In this document: positions 7,630 through 16,548 of the stretch, one piece after another | How the letters are laid out: the number at the start of each line of letters is the position of its first letter | Numbering within the stretch: the first letter of the stretch is position 1 | DNA from: CAVSXS01 sp963767715 | Lineage (GTDB): Bacteria > Chloroflexota > Ktedonobacteria > Ktedonobacterales > Ktedonobacteraceae | Direction of reading: 5' to 3' | Assembly: GCA_963767715.1 (NCBI GenBank) | Contig: CAVYFA010000001.1 | Coordinates: 1-64,000, forward strand | DNA length: 64,000 bases | Notes under the pieces: model-generated | Told to the model about the DNA's origin: nothing | The model's input: only the letters and a program-made list of their open reading frames with translations | Databases searched by the model: none | Translations under genes and position numbers: made by a program

Positions 7630-10236
7630 ATGATCCTTCTTGACCACCTGCTCACCGAGACATCCGGCATTTTGTTGCATCACGGCCAATCCACGCATTT
7701 TGAGGCGTTCAGCCACGATACCCGGCAGCTTTTGCCTGGCGAGTTGTTCGTCGCCGTGCGCGGCGAGCGCGGCGATGGGCATGACTACCTGCTGGACGCG
7801 GTCAGGTGCGGCGCGGGTGGGCTGCTGATTGAGGCACGTGCTGTGCAGGGCCTGGCCGCCGATCAACAGGAGGCTTTGGAGCAGGCAGGCATCCCAACGA
7901 TTGTAGTTGACGATACACGTATTGCCCTGCAGCAGTATGCCCGCTTTATCCTGCGGCTCTGGCAGCCCACTGTCATCGCGGTGAGCGGCAGCGTTGGTAA
8001 GACCAGCACGAAGGAAGCCATCGCGGCGGTGCTGGGAGGCAGCTTCGCCACCTTCAAGAGCTGGCAGAACTACAATGATTTACTGGGGCTGCCGCTTTCG
8101 CTGGGACGGCTGGAGGAGCGCCATGAGTACGCCGTGCTGGAGCTGGGCTGCGACCACCCCGGCGAGATGCAGCAGATCTGCGACATGATCGGCCCCACGA
8201 TTGGTGTACTCACCAACGCGAGCCCGACGTTGCTGCAATACTTCGGCACGCTCGAGCGGCTGGTCGAGGAATACGCGGTACTACTGACCTCGCTGCCAGG
8301 AGAGGGAAGCGCCATTGTCAACGGGAACGATGCACTACTTCGCAAGCTCATCAGCAGTAGGCACATCGAGGCTCCTGTAACACAATTTGATCCATCGATA
8401 GCGCACAATATTCATCTTTCGTGGGAGGGTATCGAGTGCGATATGCCAGGGCAACATCTGGCTTCGCATCTATTGGGCAAACATCATATCGCCACGATGC
8501 TCGCGGCGTCCGTGGTCGGCCAACAATGCGGGGTGACGCCGGGCGAGATACGCTACGCCCTTTCATCCTTACAGCCTATGCCAGGGCGTTTGCAGCCACT
8601 TGCAGGCATACATGGCTCGCGCCTGCTGGACGATACGCACAATGCCACACCCGCTTCGATGCTGGCCGCGTTGGAAACGCTGCGCGACCTGCCCGGAGGA
8701 TGCAGGATCGCTGCGCTGGGAGATATGCTGCGCCTGGGCGAGATCGAGGAGGAAGCGCACCGCGTCGTGGGAAAACAGGCCGCGCGTTGCGTCGATTACC
8801 TGGTTTTACGCGGAGATTACGCAACGCTGGTAGCCGATGCTGCGCGTAAAGCAGGCCTGTCGGAAGATCGCATCGTCATCACCTCGACGGATGAAGACGC
8901 GGCCCAGGCGGTTGAGCGATTGGTTGCGAACTGGGAAGAGGATGAGGGATGGCGCGTTGGGGAGGACACGATGAATCGTGTCCCTACGATATTGGTGAAG
9001 GGGTCCGAGGAGGCACGCATGGAGCGGGTGGCGGAGCGCTTGATGGCGCAGCCGGAGCAAGCTAGCGAACAGTTGGTACGTCAGACTCCCGGCTGGAAGC
9101 AGATTGTGGTATCGCGCCCCATTCGCCCCACCTGGGTAGAGATCGATCTGAGCGCCATCGCCAGCAATACGCGGCGCATCGCGGAGATAGTGGGGCCGCA
9201 GGTGCGCATCCTGGCAAGTCTCAAGGCCGATGCTTATGGGCATGGCGCAATCAAAGTGGCGCATACTGTGCTGCACAACGGGGCCAGCATGCTTGGCGTG
9301 GCGACGGTGAGCGAGGCGACGCCTTTGCGCCAGGCAGGCATACGCGCGCCTATCCTGGTCTTCGGCTATACCCCGCCCTGGCAGATGCGCGAAGCCGTAC
9401 ACCTCGGACTGACCATCACGCTCTACACACTGGAGGCGGCCCAGGCGCTATCTCGCGCTGCCATCTCGCTGGGCAGAACGGTCAAGGTGCACGTGAAGGT
9501 CGATACTGGCATGGGACGGCTGGGCATTCGTGCAGAAGAGCTTCAAGAAGTCGTACAATTGGTCACAGCCATTGTGGATTTACCAGGTCTGGCGTTTGAG
9601 GGCCTCTTTACGCATTTCGCGTCGGCGGACTCAAGCGACCAGGCGCATTCGCGTATGCAACTGGCGCGTTTTAAGCATGTTTTACAGGCATTGGAAGAAA
9701 AAGGGCTGCGCCCGGTGTTGCTACATGCAGCGAATAGCGCCGCTTTGCTGAACCTGCCGGAGTCACGCTTCGACATGGTGCGTCCGGGCATCGCGCTCTA
9801 CGGCCTGGACCCATCCGAGGATGTGCGCCTGCCGCGGGGATTTCGCCCCGCGCTCTCGTTCAAAACGCAGGTGTCGCTCGTGAAAAGCGTGCCTGCCGGG
9901 GAGTGCATCAGCTATGGCTGTGCTTACACGACGGAGCAGCCTATGACAATTGCGACGCTGCCCGTCGGATATGCCGACGGCTTCAGGCGCGGCCCCGCCA
10001 ACTGGGGATCGGTACTGATTCACGGGCAGGAAGCGCCGCTGCTGGGCCGCGTCTGTATGGATCAGTGTATGGTTGATGTCTCTCACATTCCACAGGTGCG
10101 TATCGGCGACGAGGTGGTGTTGATCGGACGGCAGGGCCAGGCCAGCCTGACGGCGGAGCAGGTGGCAAAACGCCTGGGGACTATTCATTATGAGGTTGTC
10201 TCCGAAATACTCGCGCGCGTACCACGTGTTGATTGA
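7630..10236 (+). CDS. MurF-Alr fusion: D-Ala-D-Ala adding enzyme and alanine racemase
   Basis: An 868-residue fusion of two peptidoglycan precursor enzymes. Residues 1 to about 475 are MurF, which joins D-Ala-D-Ala to UDP-MurNAc-tripeptide; its ATP loop GSVGKTS is near 120-126 and LLDDTHNATPASM is near 335. Residues about 495-868 are alanine racemase, which supplies the D-alanine; its PLP lysine is in SLKADAYGHG (about K532) and its catalytic tyrosine in CISYG (about Y762). The same fusion is known in some Bacteroidota, where it channels D-alanine supply and use. Just before the late MurF motif ILVKGSEEARME an extra stretch, VGEDTMNRVPT, is encoded by a perfect hairpin that looks like a mobile repeat inserted in frame. 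The ribosome site before the ATG is weak. The gene follows the dprA remnant. Confidence 0.93.
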   Translation: MILLDHLLTETSGILLHHGQSTHFEAFSHDTRQLLPGELFVAVRGERGDGHDYLLDAVRCGAGGLLIEARAVQGLAADQQEALEQAGIPTIVVDDTRIALQQYARFILRLWQPTVIAVSGSVGKTSTKEAIAAVLGGSFATFKSWQNYNDLLGLPLSLGRLEERHEYAVLELGCDHPGEMQQICDMIGPTIGVLTNASPTLLQYFGTLERLVEEYAVLLTSLPGEGSAIVNGNDALLRKLISSRHIEAPVTQFDPSIAHNIHLSWEGIECDMPGQHLASHLLGKHHIATMLAASVVGQQCGVTPGEIRYALSSLQPMPGRLQPLAGIHGSRLLDDTHNATPASMLAALETLRDLPGGCRIAALGDMLRLGEIEEEAHRVVGKQAARCVDYLVLRGDYATLVADAARKAGLSEDRIVITSTDEDAAQAVERLVANWEEDEGWRVGEDTMNRVPTILVKGSEEARMERVAERLMAQPEQASEQLVRQTPGWKQIVVSRPIRPTWVEIDLSAIASNTRRIAEIVGPQVRILASLKADAYGHGAIKVAHTVLHNGASMLGVATVSEATPLRQAGIRAPILVFGYTPPWQMREAVHLGLTITLYTLEAAQALSRAAISLGRTVKVHVKVDTGMGRLGIRAEELQEVVQLVTAIVDLPGLAFEGLFTHFASADSSDQAHSRMQLARFKHVLQALEEKGLRPVLLHAANSAALLNLPESRFDMVRPGIALYGLDPSEDVRLPRGFRPALSFKTQVSLVKSVPAGECISYGCAYTTEQPMTIATLPVGYADGFRRGPANWGSVLIHGQEAPLLGRVCMDQCMVDVSHIPQVRIGDEVVLIGRQGQASLTAEQVAKRLGTIHYEVVSEILARVPRVD
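8964..8983. repeat. Perfect hairpin inside murF-alr, dispersed repeat member
   Basis: Nine-base arms (GGACACGAT and ATCGTGTCC) face each other across a two-base loop and are followed by CTACGAT. The core CGATGAATCG (8969-8978) resembles cores elsewhere in this window. It is read through in frame within the MurF C-terminal domain, adding residues around 445-455. Confidence 0.75.
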
Positions 10237-10268
10237 TTCGGATTATTTAAAGCGACAGGATGAGCGCT

Positions 10269-11219
10269 ATGCCAGTCAGCACAACCCAGCATCATAATAG
10301 TGATCCTCCACAGCGCACCGTCATAATAATCGCCAATCCGAGTTCGGGCTATTTGCCGCATCACCCCAACCGCCTCCACGAGGCCCTGGACTATCTGCGC
10401 AGGCATGGTTGGCAGGCGGAGTTGTGGTTTACCAGGCGACAGGGCGATGGGAAGGAACTGGCACAAAAAGCGGTGGAGCAGGGCGCGGCGATGGTTGTCG
10501 CGGCGGGCGGCGATGGTACAATCAACGAGATTATCCAGGGGCTGGCGGGAAGTGAGACGGTGCTGGGCGTGCTGCCGACCGGGACAGTCAATGTGTGGGC
10601 GCGCGAGGTAGGCATTCCTCTCGATGTTCACGATGCCTGTAATGTACTCGTCTTCGGGCAAACACGCCACATCGACCTCGGTTGTGTGAACGGACGTTAT
10701 TTCCTGCTGATGGTCGGCATCGGCTTCGATGCCGAGGTAACGCAGAAGGTGGAACACAGGCCCTTGAAGCGCCTGGGTCCGTTGGGCTACGCGCTGGCTG
10801 CCCTCTGGTTCGGCCCCGGCTACATCGGCTTTCCGGTCATCGTGCGCTATGACGATTACGCGATCAGAACACGCGCGCTTCAAGTCATCATCGGCAACAC
10901 GCAACTTTACGCAGGGGCGTTCAAATTCACCTGGCAAGCTCGCTGCGACGATGGCGCTCTCGATCTCTGCGTCGTGCGCAGGCGCAACCTCCCTGGCCGC
11001 ATCATAGTGCTGTGGGACTTCTTCCGGCGTCGCAAAAATCGCCATCGCTGGGTACGTTACAACACTTTCTCATCCATCACTATCGAGACGCCGCGCCCGG
11101 TCGCCTTCCAGATCGACGGCGATCCGGGCGGCTACACTCCGGCAACCTTGACGGTGCAGCCACGCGCCTTGAAAGTCGTTGTCCCATACCGGGTACCGAA
11201 AGGCTTGTTTTCGGACTGA
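10269..11219 (+). CDS. Diacylglycerol kinase family lipid kinase
   Basis: A 316-residue member of the DagK/LCB5/YegS lipid-kinase family, which phosphorylates diacylglycerol or related lipids and so recycles membrane lipid. The N-terminal kinase domain shows IIIANPSSG and then AAGGDGTINEIIQGL, the nucleotide-binding glycine motif, followed by LGVLPTGTVN. The C-terminal beta-rich lid includes YAGAFKFTWQARCDDG ALDL and ends with FQIDGDPGG, which are standard for the family. The ATG at 10269 is preferred because AGGA lies eight bases before it; the ATG at 10260 is too close to that site. It starts 33 bases after the MurF-Alr fusion and is probably cotranscribed with it. The lipid substrate cannot be told from sequence. 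Confidence 0.88.
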   Translation: MPVSTTQHHNSDPPQRTVIIIANPSSGYLPHHPNRLHEALDYLRRHGWQAELWFTRRQGDGKELAQKAVEQGAAMVVAAGGDGTINEIIQGLAGSETVLGVLPTGTVNVWAREVGIPLDVHDACNVLVFGQTRHIDLGCVNGRYFLLMVGIGFDAEVTQKVEHRPLKRLGPLGYALAALWFGPGYIGFPVIVRYDDYAIRTRALQVIIGNTQLYAGAFKFTWQARCDDGALDLCVVRRRNLPGRIIVLWDFFRRRKNRHRWVRYNTFSSITIETPRPVAFQIDGDPGGYTPATLTVQPRALKVVVPYRVPKGLFSD

Positions 11220-11222
11220 ATA

Positions 11223-11561
11223 TTAATGGCCGCGGTTAAAGACGTAGTTAATAACCATGATCGTGACACAAATCAGGCCTATTCCAATCAGCGCGGCTAC
11301 CAGCGAAAAGAAGCCCCCGCTTCCTCCCAGCGTAATACCGAAAACAATAGCAGCCAGTGGCACCAGCATCACTACTGAGACTATGGCAAGCGCCAGGCGC
11401 TGACCGGCGGTCACCCCTCCGCTACCGGCATTGATGTCTGGAAATGAGAGTTTTTGTCCGGCCGAACCCGCGAACGGATCGCGATATCCTGATCGATAGT
11501 CTGTACCGTACTGCTGCTGGCGCTCCTGACCTGCTTCATCGTAGTGCATTTGCTGCGACAT
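11223..11561 (-). CDS. Small two-helix membrane protein, unknown
   Basis: A 112-residue protein with a hydrophilic, glutamine- and glycine-rich N-terminal half (residues 1-50) followed by two membrane helices. The first is about residues 53-75 (LALAIVSVVMLVPLAAIVFG) and the second about 80-105, and the short tail is FNRGH. The ATG at 11561 is chosen because AAGGAG lies seven to eight bases upstream; a longer frame exists but has no ribosome site. It converges with the lipid kinase gene, with three bases between the stops, and diverges from the FHA-ABC gene. I do not recognise a named family, and no catalytic motif is visible. Confidence 0.7.
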   Translation of the reverse strand: MSQQMHYDEAGQERQQQYGTDYRSGYRDPFAGSAGQKLSFPDINAGSGGVTAGQRLALAIVSVVMLVPLAAIVFGITLGGSGGFFSLVAALIGIGLICVTIMVINYVFNRGH

Positions 11562-11727
11562 GATTGCTGCTCCTTCCCGGTTCGTAGGCTTGTTTCCGCG
11601 AATATCTATTGTAGCTACGTATGAACGAGACACAGGTTGCAGTGAAAGAGCGATAAAGAAATTGTTCGCCTTTTGTTCGGGGTATTGCGTGTAATACAGT
11701 GTGAATTTCTACTTTGCAAAGGATACA

Positions 11728-13920
11728 ATGATGCAGGCTGCCACACCAGAAGTCCAACCGCTTCCATTAACTGCCCAGACCGTTACGATCGGGCGCGCTC
11801 CGAATAACACTATTGTGCTGAATCACCCGCAAGTTTCCGGGTATCATGCCCGTTTGGAGCAGATACCAACTGGCGGTTACCGTATTATCGATTCGGACAG
11901 CACCAATGGCATCTATGTCAATATGCAGCGCGTTAGAAGCGCAACGCTTAATCCGGGGGATTCGATTGCTATCGGGCCGTATAAATTCACCTACACAGGC
12001 AACCAGCTCGTACAGCAGGGCGAGAGTTTCAGCATTCGCCTGGATACCATTCATCTCACCAGTCGCGGGAAGCGCTTCAACCTGCTTCTCCACGACATTT
12101 CGATTGACATTCCGGCGCGTACATTCGTGGCCCTGGTAGGGAGTTCCGGCGTCGGGAAAACCACTTTGCTGAACGCGATGAGCGGCGTCAAACCGGCTCA
12201 GAAAGGGAGCATACTCTTTAACGGCCAGGACTATTACAGCAATATGTCGGCGTTCAGTACGCAAATCGGCTATGTACCCCAGGACGACATCGTTCACAAG
12301 GACTTGACTGTTCAGCAGGCGCTCTACTATACAGCCCGGCTGCGCCTGCCGCGCGACTTCACGCACTCACAGATCAAAGAGCGCATTAACGAAGTGCTTG
12401 ATGAGGTGGAAATCGCACACAGGCGCAGGCACATGGTGAGAAGTCTCTCCGGTGGAGAGCGCAAGCGCGTCTCTATCGCACAGGAATTGCTGGCAAACCC
12501 GAGCATCTTTTTCCTGGATGAACCTACATCCGGTCTCGATCCCGGCCTTGAACGCAAGATGATGCGCCTGCTGCGCAAGCTGACCGACAATGGGCACACA
12601 ATTGTATTGGTGACGCACGCCACAACCAATATTCATTACTGCGACTTCGTTTGCTTCCTGGCGCCAGGTGGCCGCCTGGCATTTTATGGCCCACCAGCCG
12701 AGGCGGAAGCGTATTTCGGCACAAACGACTTCGCTGAAATATACAATGCACTTGAGCCCACTCCTGAGAATAAAGTTTCGCCAGAACGGATCGAAGACCG
12801 CTACAAAAGCTCACCGTACTATCAGCGATATGTGGTTGAGCCGCTCAACCGGGAACTGGCCGATCCACAATATGCCACTGAAACCAAACAATTAATTCGC
12901 CGCGCCATTCGTGGTCGCCGCCGCAGCCAGCTCTCGATACTGACAAGACGCTATCTGCGCTTGCTGATCCACGACAGTGGAAATTTCCTGCTGCTGCTGC
13001 TGCAAGCTCCCATCATCGGCCTGATCCTGTTCTACCTGGCCAGCACCGGGACTTTTAGTCCTGTCGACATCGCCACCTGTCCCTTACGCGCCAACCCGCT
13101 TGCTACAAGCGGCCCAATTGTTTCATACGATTGCCAGCGCGTCGTTGACTTGCTTAATTCGCCCCAGGGAACACTTTTTGCGCAAAAGGTGGGTAAAAGT
13201 AAGCAACAGATATTGGAGGATGCAATCGAACCGAACTCCGGAGCTTCCGCCCAGACCCTGTTGTTCGTTATGGCATTTGCCGCTATGCTGTTCGGCTGCC
13301 TGAATGGCGTGCGCGCTATCGTCAGGGAGGACGCTATTTATAAGCGCGAACGCATGGTGAATCTGCGCATACTCCCCTATATGTTCTCAAAAATGATCGT
13401 GCTGGGCATTTTCTGCCTGTATCAGAGCGCGGTGTTGATCTACTTTGTGAATCTGAAAGCCCCTTTCCAGGGAGGTATCTTCCTGCCCATCCTGGCGGAG
13501 GTCTTTATTACACTGGTGCTCACATCTCTAGCCGGGCTGATGTTGGGTCTGGCAATTTCAGCGCTCGCGCCCAACAGTGACCGGGCTATGAGTTTCGTCC
13601 CAATTGTTATCGTTCCGCAGGTCATCTTCTCAGGCATCATCTTCACGCTCAATACGCCATTTTTACAGTGGTTCGGGTCCCTGTTCCCTATGCGCTGGGC
13701 CATGGCCGGTTTAGGTTCATCGGTCGGGCTGCACGGCGACAAACTTTTTGTGGACAATTTCGCCTATCAAGGTACGCTTTTTACGTCGTTGAACCGGGCG
13801 GACGCCCTTCCTGGGGCAACCATGCACCTCCTGATTGTCTGGGGAGCGCTGCTCCTGAGTAGCATCATCCTGATGTTCTTCATCGGGTTCTTTCTCAAGC
13901 GGAAGGACGTGCGGGCGTAG
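11728..13920 (+). CDS. FHA domain-ABCG-type ABC transporter fusion
   Basis: A 730-residue protein with three parts. Residues about 10-95 form an FHA phosphothreonine-binding domain (IGRAPNNTIVLNHPQVSGYH, then SDSTNGIYVN). The next 230 residues are an ABC ATPase with Walker A GSSGVGKTT (about 138), signature LSGGERKRVS (about 240) and Walker B FFLDEPTSGLD. The last 300 form an ABC-2 type permease with about six membrane helices, arranged ATPase first as in ABCG exporters. The FHA domain suggests that a Ser/Thr kinase controls transport, and this window carries kinase genes. The start at 11728 has AAAGGA five bases upstream; an earlier GTG at 11701 lacks a site. Its 3' end overlaps the convergent lpdA by 26 bases. 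The cargo is unknown. Confidence 0.9.
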   Translation: MMQAATPEVQPLPLTAQTVTIGRAPNNTIVLNHPQVSGYHARLEQIPTGGYRIIDSDSTNGIYVNMQRVRSATLNPGDSIAIGPYKFTYTGNQLVQQGESFSIRLDTIHLTSRGKRFNLLLHDISIDIPARTFVALVGSSGVGKTTLLNAMSGVKPAQKGSILFNGQDYYSNMSAFSTQIGYVPQDDIVHKDLTVQQALYYTARLRLPRDFTHSQIKERINEVLDEVEIAHRRRHMVRSLSGGERKRVSIAQELLANPSIFFLDEPTSGLDPGLERKMMRLLRKLTDNGHTIVLVTHATTNIHYCDFVCFLAPGGRLAFYGPPAEAEAYFGTNDFAEIYNALEPTPENKVSPERIEDRYKSSPYYQRYVVEPLNRELADPQYATETKQLIRRAIRGRRRSQLSILTRRYLRLLIHDSGNFLLLLLQAPIIGLILFYLASTGTFSPVDIATCPLRANPLATSGPIVSYDCQRVVDLLNSPQGTLFAQKVGKSKQQILEDAIEPNSGASAQTLLFVMAFAAMLFGCLNGVRAIVREDAIYKRERMVNLRILPYMFSKMIVLGIFCLYQSAVLIYFVNLKAPFQGGIFLPILAEVFITLVLTSLAGLMLGLAISALAPNSDRAMSFVPIVIVPQVIFSGIIFTLNTPFLQWFGSLFPMRWAMAGLGSSVGLHGDKLFVDNFAYQGTLFTSLNRADALPGATMHLLIVWGALLLSSIILMFFIGFFLKRKDVRA

Positions 13921-15289
13921 AAGGCGTGAGCATATGTATCGCTCGTCCCAGCGCATTCTCCGCGCTTTCCAGTACCGTCTCGCTCAAACTGGGATGAGCG
14001 TACACAATCTCGGCCAGGTCTGTCAGCGTCGCGCCCATCTCGATAGCCAGCGTTGCCTGGCCTATCAGATCTTCAGCGTGAGGACCGACGAAGGTCGCAC
14101 CCAGGATGGCACCGTCCTCCGCGTTCGCGACGAGCATGGATGTGCCGTTGTCGGCACCCAGCGTCAGGGCGCGGCCATTGCCGGCCAGGGGGAATCTGCC
14201 CGTGACGATATTGTAGCCCGCTTTAGTGGCTTCCTCGGCGGAGTAGCCCACAGTGGCCAGTTCAGGAGAAGTATGGATGACGAGGGGGATGACAAGCGGG
14301 GCGAACTGCACGCGCTGGCCGGAGAGCGCTTCCGCCGCGACCTTGCCCTGCTTGATGGCGTTGCTGGCAAGCATACGCCCATTGTACCCGCCAGTACAAT
14401 CCCCGACGGCATAGATATGCGGTACGCTGCTCTGCTGCATGGCATTGACAGCTATGCCGCCATGCTCTGCAAGCGCGACCCCGGCCGCGTCCAGGTGAAG
14501 TCCAGCGGTGCATGGCCGCGCTCCCGTGGAGAGGACGAGCGGGCGTTCGACGATGGTAGAGGCGCCGGCTTTTGTCGTGGCTGAGATACCTAGTTTGCGC
14601 AACCCGGCCTGCACCAGTCGAAGCGCGGCAGGATCAACGCCGGGCAGGAGCTGCTCTCCGGGCGTGTAAAGTTTGACATTGACGCCGAGCCGTGCGAAGA
14701 TGGTCGCCAGTTCGAGGGCTATATAATCATCGCCATAGATGGTGACTGTTTCTGGCAGTGCGGTGAGCATCAACGCCTGTTCGGGTGTGAGGACCTGGCT
14801 GCCATCGTAGGGCAGACCCTCGGTAGGGGCAGGGCTGGCTCCCGTGGCGATGATGCAATGTTCGAACTTGAAACGCAGTGATCCGTGCTCGCCTTCGACG
14901 CGCATCTCCTGGGAATTCATGAACCAGCCGGTGCCATGCACGTACTCGATACGGTTGCCTGAGACGAGGCGGCGCACGCCCTCGGCCAGCCGGTCTACGA
15001 CGCTCTGTTTCCACGCCTGCATCTCTGGCCAGTTGTACGAGACCGATTCGGCGTGAATGCCCCACGCGGCCAGTTCCTCCTGGCGGGTTTGCGCGTAGCG
15101 TTCGCTTGTGGAGAGCAGGGCTTTGAGCGGGATACAGCCGCGATGCAGGCATGCACCGCCCAAAGGGCCTGAGTCGATCAGGGTGACATGGTGGCCGAGC
15201 TGCGCGGCGCGAATGGCGGCTACGTAGCCGCCGGGACCTGCTCCTACTACAAGGACATCAACTGCTGTTGTTACATCTCCAACGACCAT
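13895..15289 (-). CDS. lpdA: Dihydrolipoyl dehydrogenase (E3)
   Basis: A 464-residue FAD-dependent E3 subunit that reoxidises dihydrolipoamide with NAD. The FAD-binding GAGPGG is at residues 16-21. The redox disulfide lies in GGACLHRGCIPLKAL (C47 and C52), where the usual LNV between the cysteines is replaced by LHR. A second nucleotide-binding stretch follows around 180, then AVGDCTGG for the FAD. The C-terminal dimerisation domain ends with YAHPSLSETV, holding the catalytic His-Glu pair. It is the last gene of the operon E1-alpha, E1-beta, E2, E3, starting 10 bases after the E2 stop. That operon order supports a dedicated role in this complex and not a general lipoamide dehydrogenase. Confidence 0.93.
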   Translation of the reverse strand: MVVGDVTTAVDVLVVGAGPGGYVAAIRAAQLGHHVTLIDSGPLGGACLHRGCIPLKALLSTSERYAQTRQEELAAWGIHAESVSYNWPEMQAWKQSVVDRLAEGVRRLVSGNRIEYVHGTGWFMNSQEMRVEGEHGSLRFKFEHCIIATGASPAPTEGLPYDGSQVLTPEQALMLTALPETVTIYGDDYIALELATIFARLGVNVKLYTPGEQLLPGVDPAALRLVQAGLRKLGISATTKAGASTIVERPLVLSTGARPCTAGLHLDAAGVALAEHGGIAVNAMQQSSVPHIYAVGDCTGGYNGRMLASNAIKQGKVAAEALSGQRVQFAPLVIPLVIHTSPELATVGYSAEEATKAGYNIVTGRFPLAGNGRALTLGADNGTSMLVANAEDGAILGATFVGPHAEDLIGQATLAIEMGATLTDLAEIVYAHPSLSETVLESAENALGRAIHMLTPSTPARPSA

Positions 15290-15299
15290 ATGCTAACCC

Positions 15300-16511
15300 C
15301 TATACCATATCAAGCATTATTTGCTGTGGGTTCTCCACCAGTTCCTTGAAGCGCGCAAGGAACGCACCCGCCAGCGCGCCATCGATAAGGCGATGATCGA
15401 ATGAAAGCGCGAGGGGCATGATGGACCGCACGACCACCGTTCCCTGCTGCACGACGGCCTGGTCCTGCAGCCTGCCAACAGCGAGAATGGCCACTTCGGG
15501 ATGATTTATGATGGGCGTACCCGTACTGCCGCCGAAGCTGCCGACGTTGTTCAGGGTGAAAGTACTGCCACTCACTTCTGACAGGGCCAGCGTGCGTTTC
15601 TTCGCACCCTCGATCAGCCGTTCGACTTTGGCGGCTATTTCCTGGAGGGTAAGATGGTCGGCACTACGAAGAACTGGCACGAGCAATCCTTCTGGCGTCG
15701 CAGTGGCAACCCCGATATGATACGAGCGCTTGTAGATGATCTCGCGTTTCTCTTCGTCCAGGCTGGCGTTAAAGATGGGAAACTCTTTCAGCACGGGGAT
15801 TAAGAGTTTGATGAGCAGTGGAATGTAGGTCAGGCGAATGCCGCGCTTCTCCGCCGCCGGCTTCAAGCTTTCGCGCAGGGCGGTCAATGCGCTGCCATCG
15901 AGATCGCCGAACGCTGTGGCGTGCGGGATAATGCGCCAGGAACGCTCCATATGCTCTGCGACGCGTTTGCGCAGGCCTGTGAGTGGCTGGCGTTCGTCCT
16001 GGGCGGGCGACAACGTCGATGATGGCTGCGGCACAGACGCCTCAATTTGGGATTGAGGTTGTTCAGCGATTGCAGAAGCGGCCGGGGCTGAGGAGCCGGA
16101 CTTGAAATTTTCGGCGAAAGCTTTCACATCCTCGAGAGAGACGCGGCCACCCGGGAGAGATGGCGTAACCTGCTCCAGGTCAACCCCCAGCTCAAAGGCC
16201 AGTTTGCGCACAGCGGGAGCGGCTAATACGCGCTGTCTGGACGCCGATGGCCGGGCTGCCTGGGATGGGGAAGAAGAGGGCGTATCAAATACGACAAGCA
16301 CATCGCCCACCTTCGCGGTCTGCCCATTTGGCACGCGGATCTCCGTCACTTTTCCCGTTACCGGCGAGGGAATCTCGACGACGGCCTTATCGGTCTCAAC
16401 CTTGACCACGGTCTGATCGATTTTGACGGTATCGCCCACATTGACCAGCCATTCGACAACTTCAGCTTCGTGCATCCCTTCACCAAGATCGGCCAGCTTG
16501 AGCTCACTCAT
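15300..16511 (-). CDS. pdhC: Dihydrolipoamide acyltransferase (E2) of 2-oxoacid dehydrogenase
   Basis: This 403-residue E2 core enzyme transfers the acyl group from lipoamide to coenzyme A. It has one lipoyl domain (residues 1-80, lipoylated lysine in ETDKAVVE, K42), a short linker, then an E3-binding domain around 93-130 (APAVRKLAFELGVDL). A second linker rich in Ala, Pro and Ser follows. The catalytic domain spans about 175-403 and carries SFDHRLIDG, the catalytic histidine being about H373. The length and single lipoyl domain match Gram-positive type E2 proteins. It sits between E1-beta and E3 in the operon. Whether the substrate is pyruvate or branched-chain 2-oxoacids is not settled by the sequence. 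Confidence 0.92.
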   Translation of the reverse strand: MSELKLADLGEGMHEAEVVEWLVNVGDTVKIDQTVVKVETDKAVVEIPSPVTGKVTEIRVPNGQTAKVGDVLVVFDTPSSSPSQAARPSASRQRVLAAPAVRKLAFELGVDLEQVTPSLPGGRVSLEDVKAFAENFKSGSSAPAASAIAEQPQSQIEASVPQPSSTLSPAQDERQPLTGLRKRVAEHMERSWRIIPHATAFGDLDGSALTALRESLKPAAEKRGIRLTYIPLLIKLLIPVLKEFPIFNASLDEEKREIIYKRSYHIGVATATPEGLLVPVLRSADHLTLQEIAAKVERLIEGAKKRTLALSEVSGSTFTLNNVGSFGGSTGTPIINHPEVAILAVGRLQDQAVVQQGTVVVRSIMPLALSFDHRLIDGALAGAFLARFKELVENPQQIMLDMV

Positions 16512-16548
16512 ATTACTCTCTCCAAACGACTGCTTTTTCTGCCATGTG

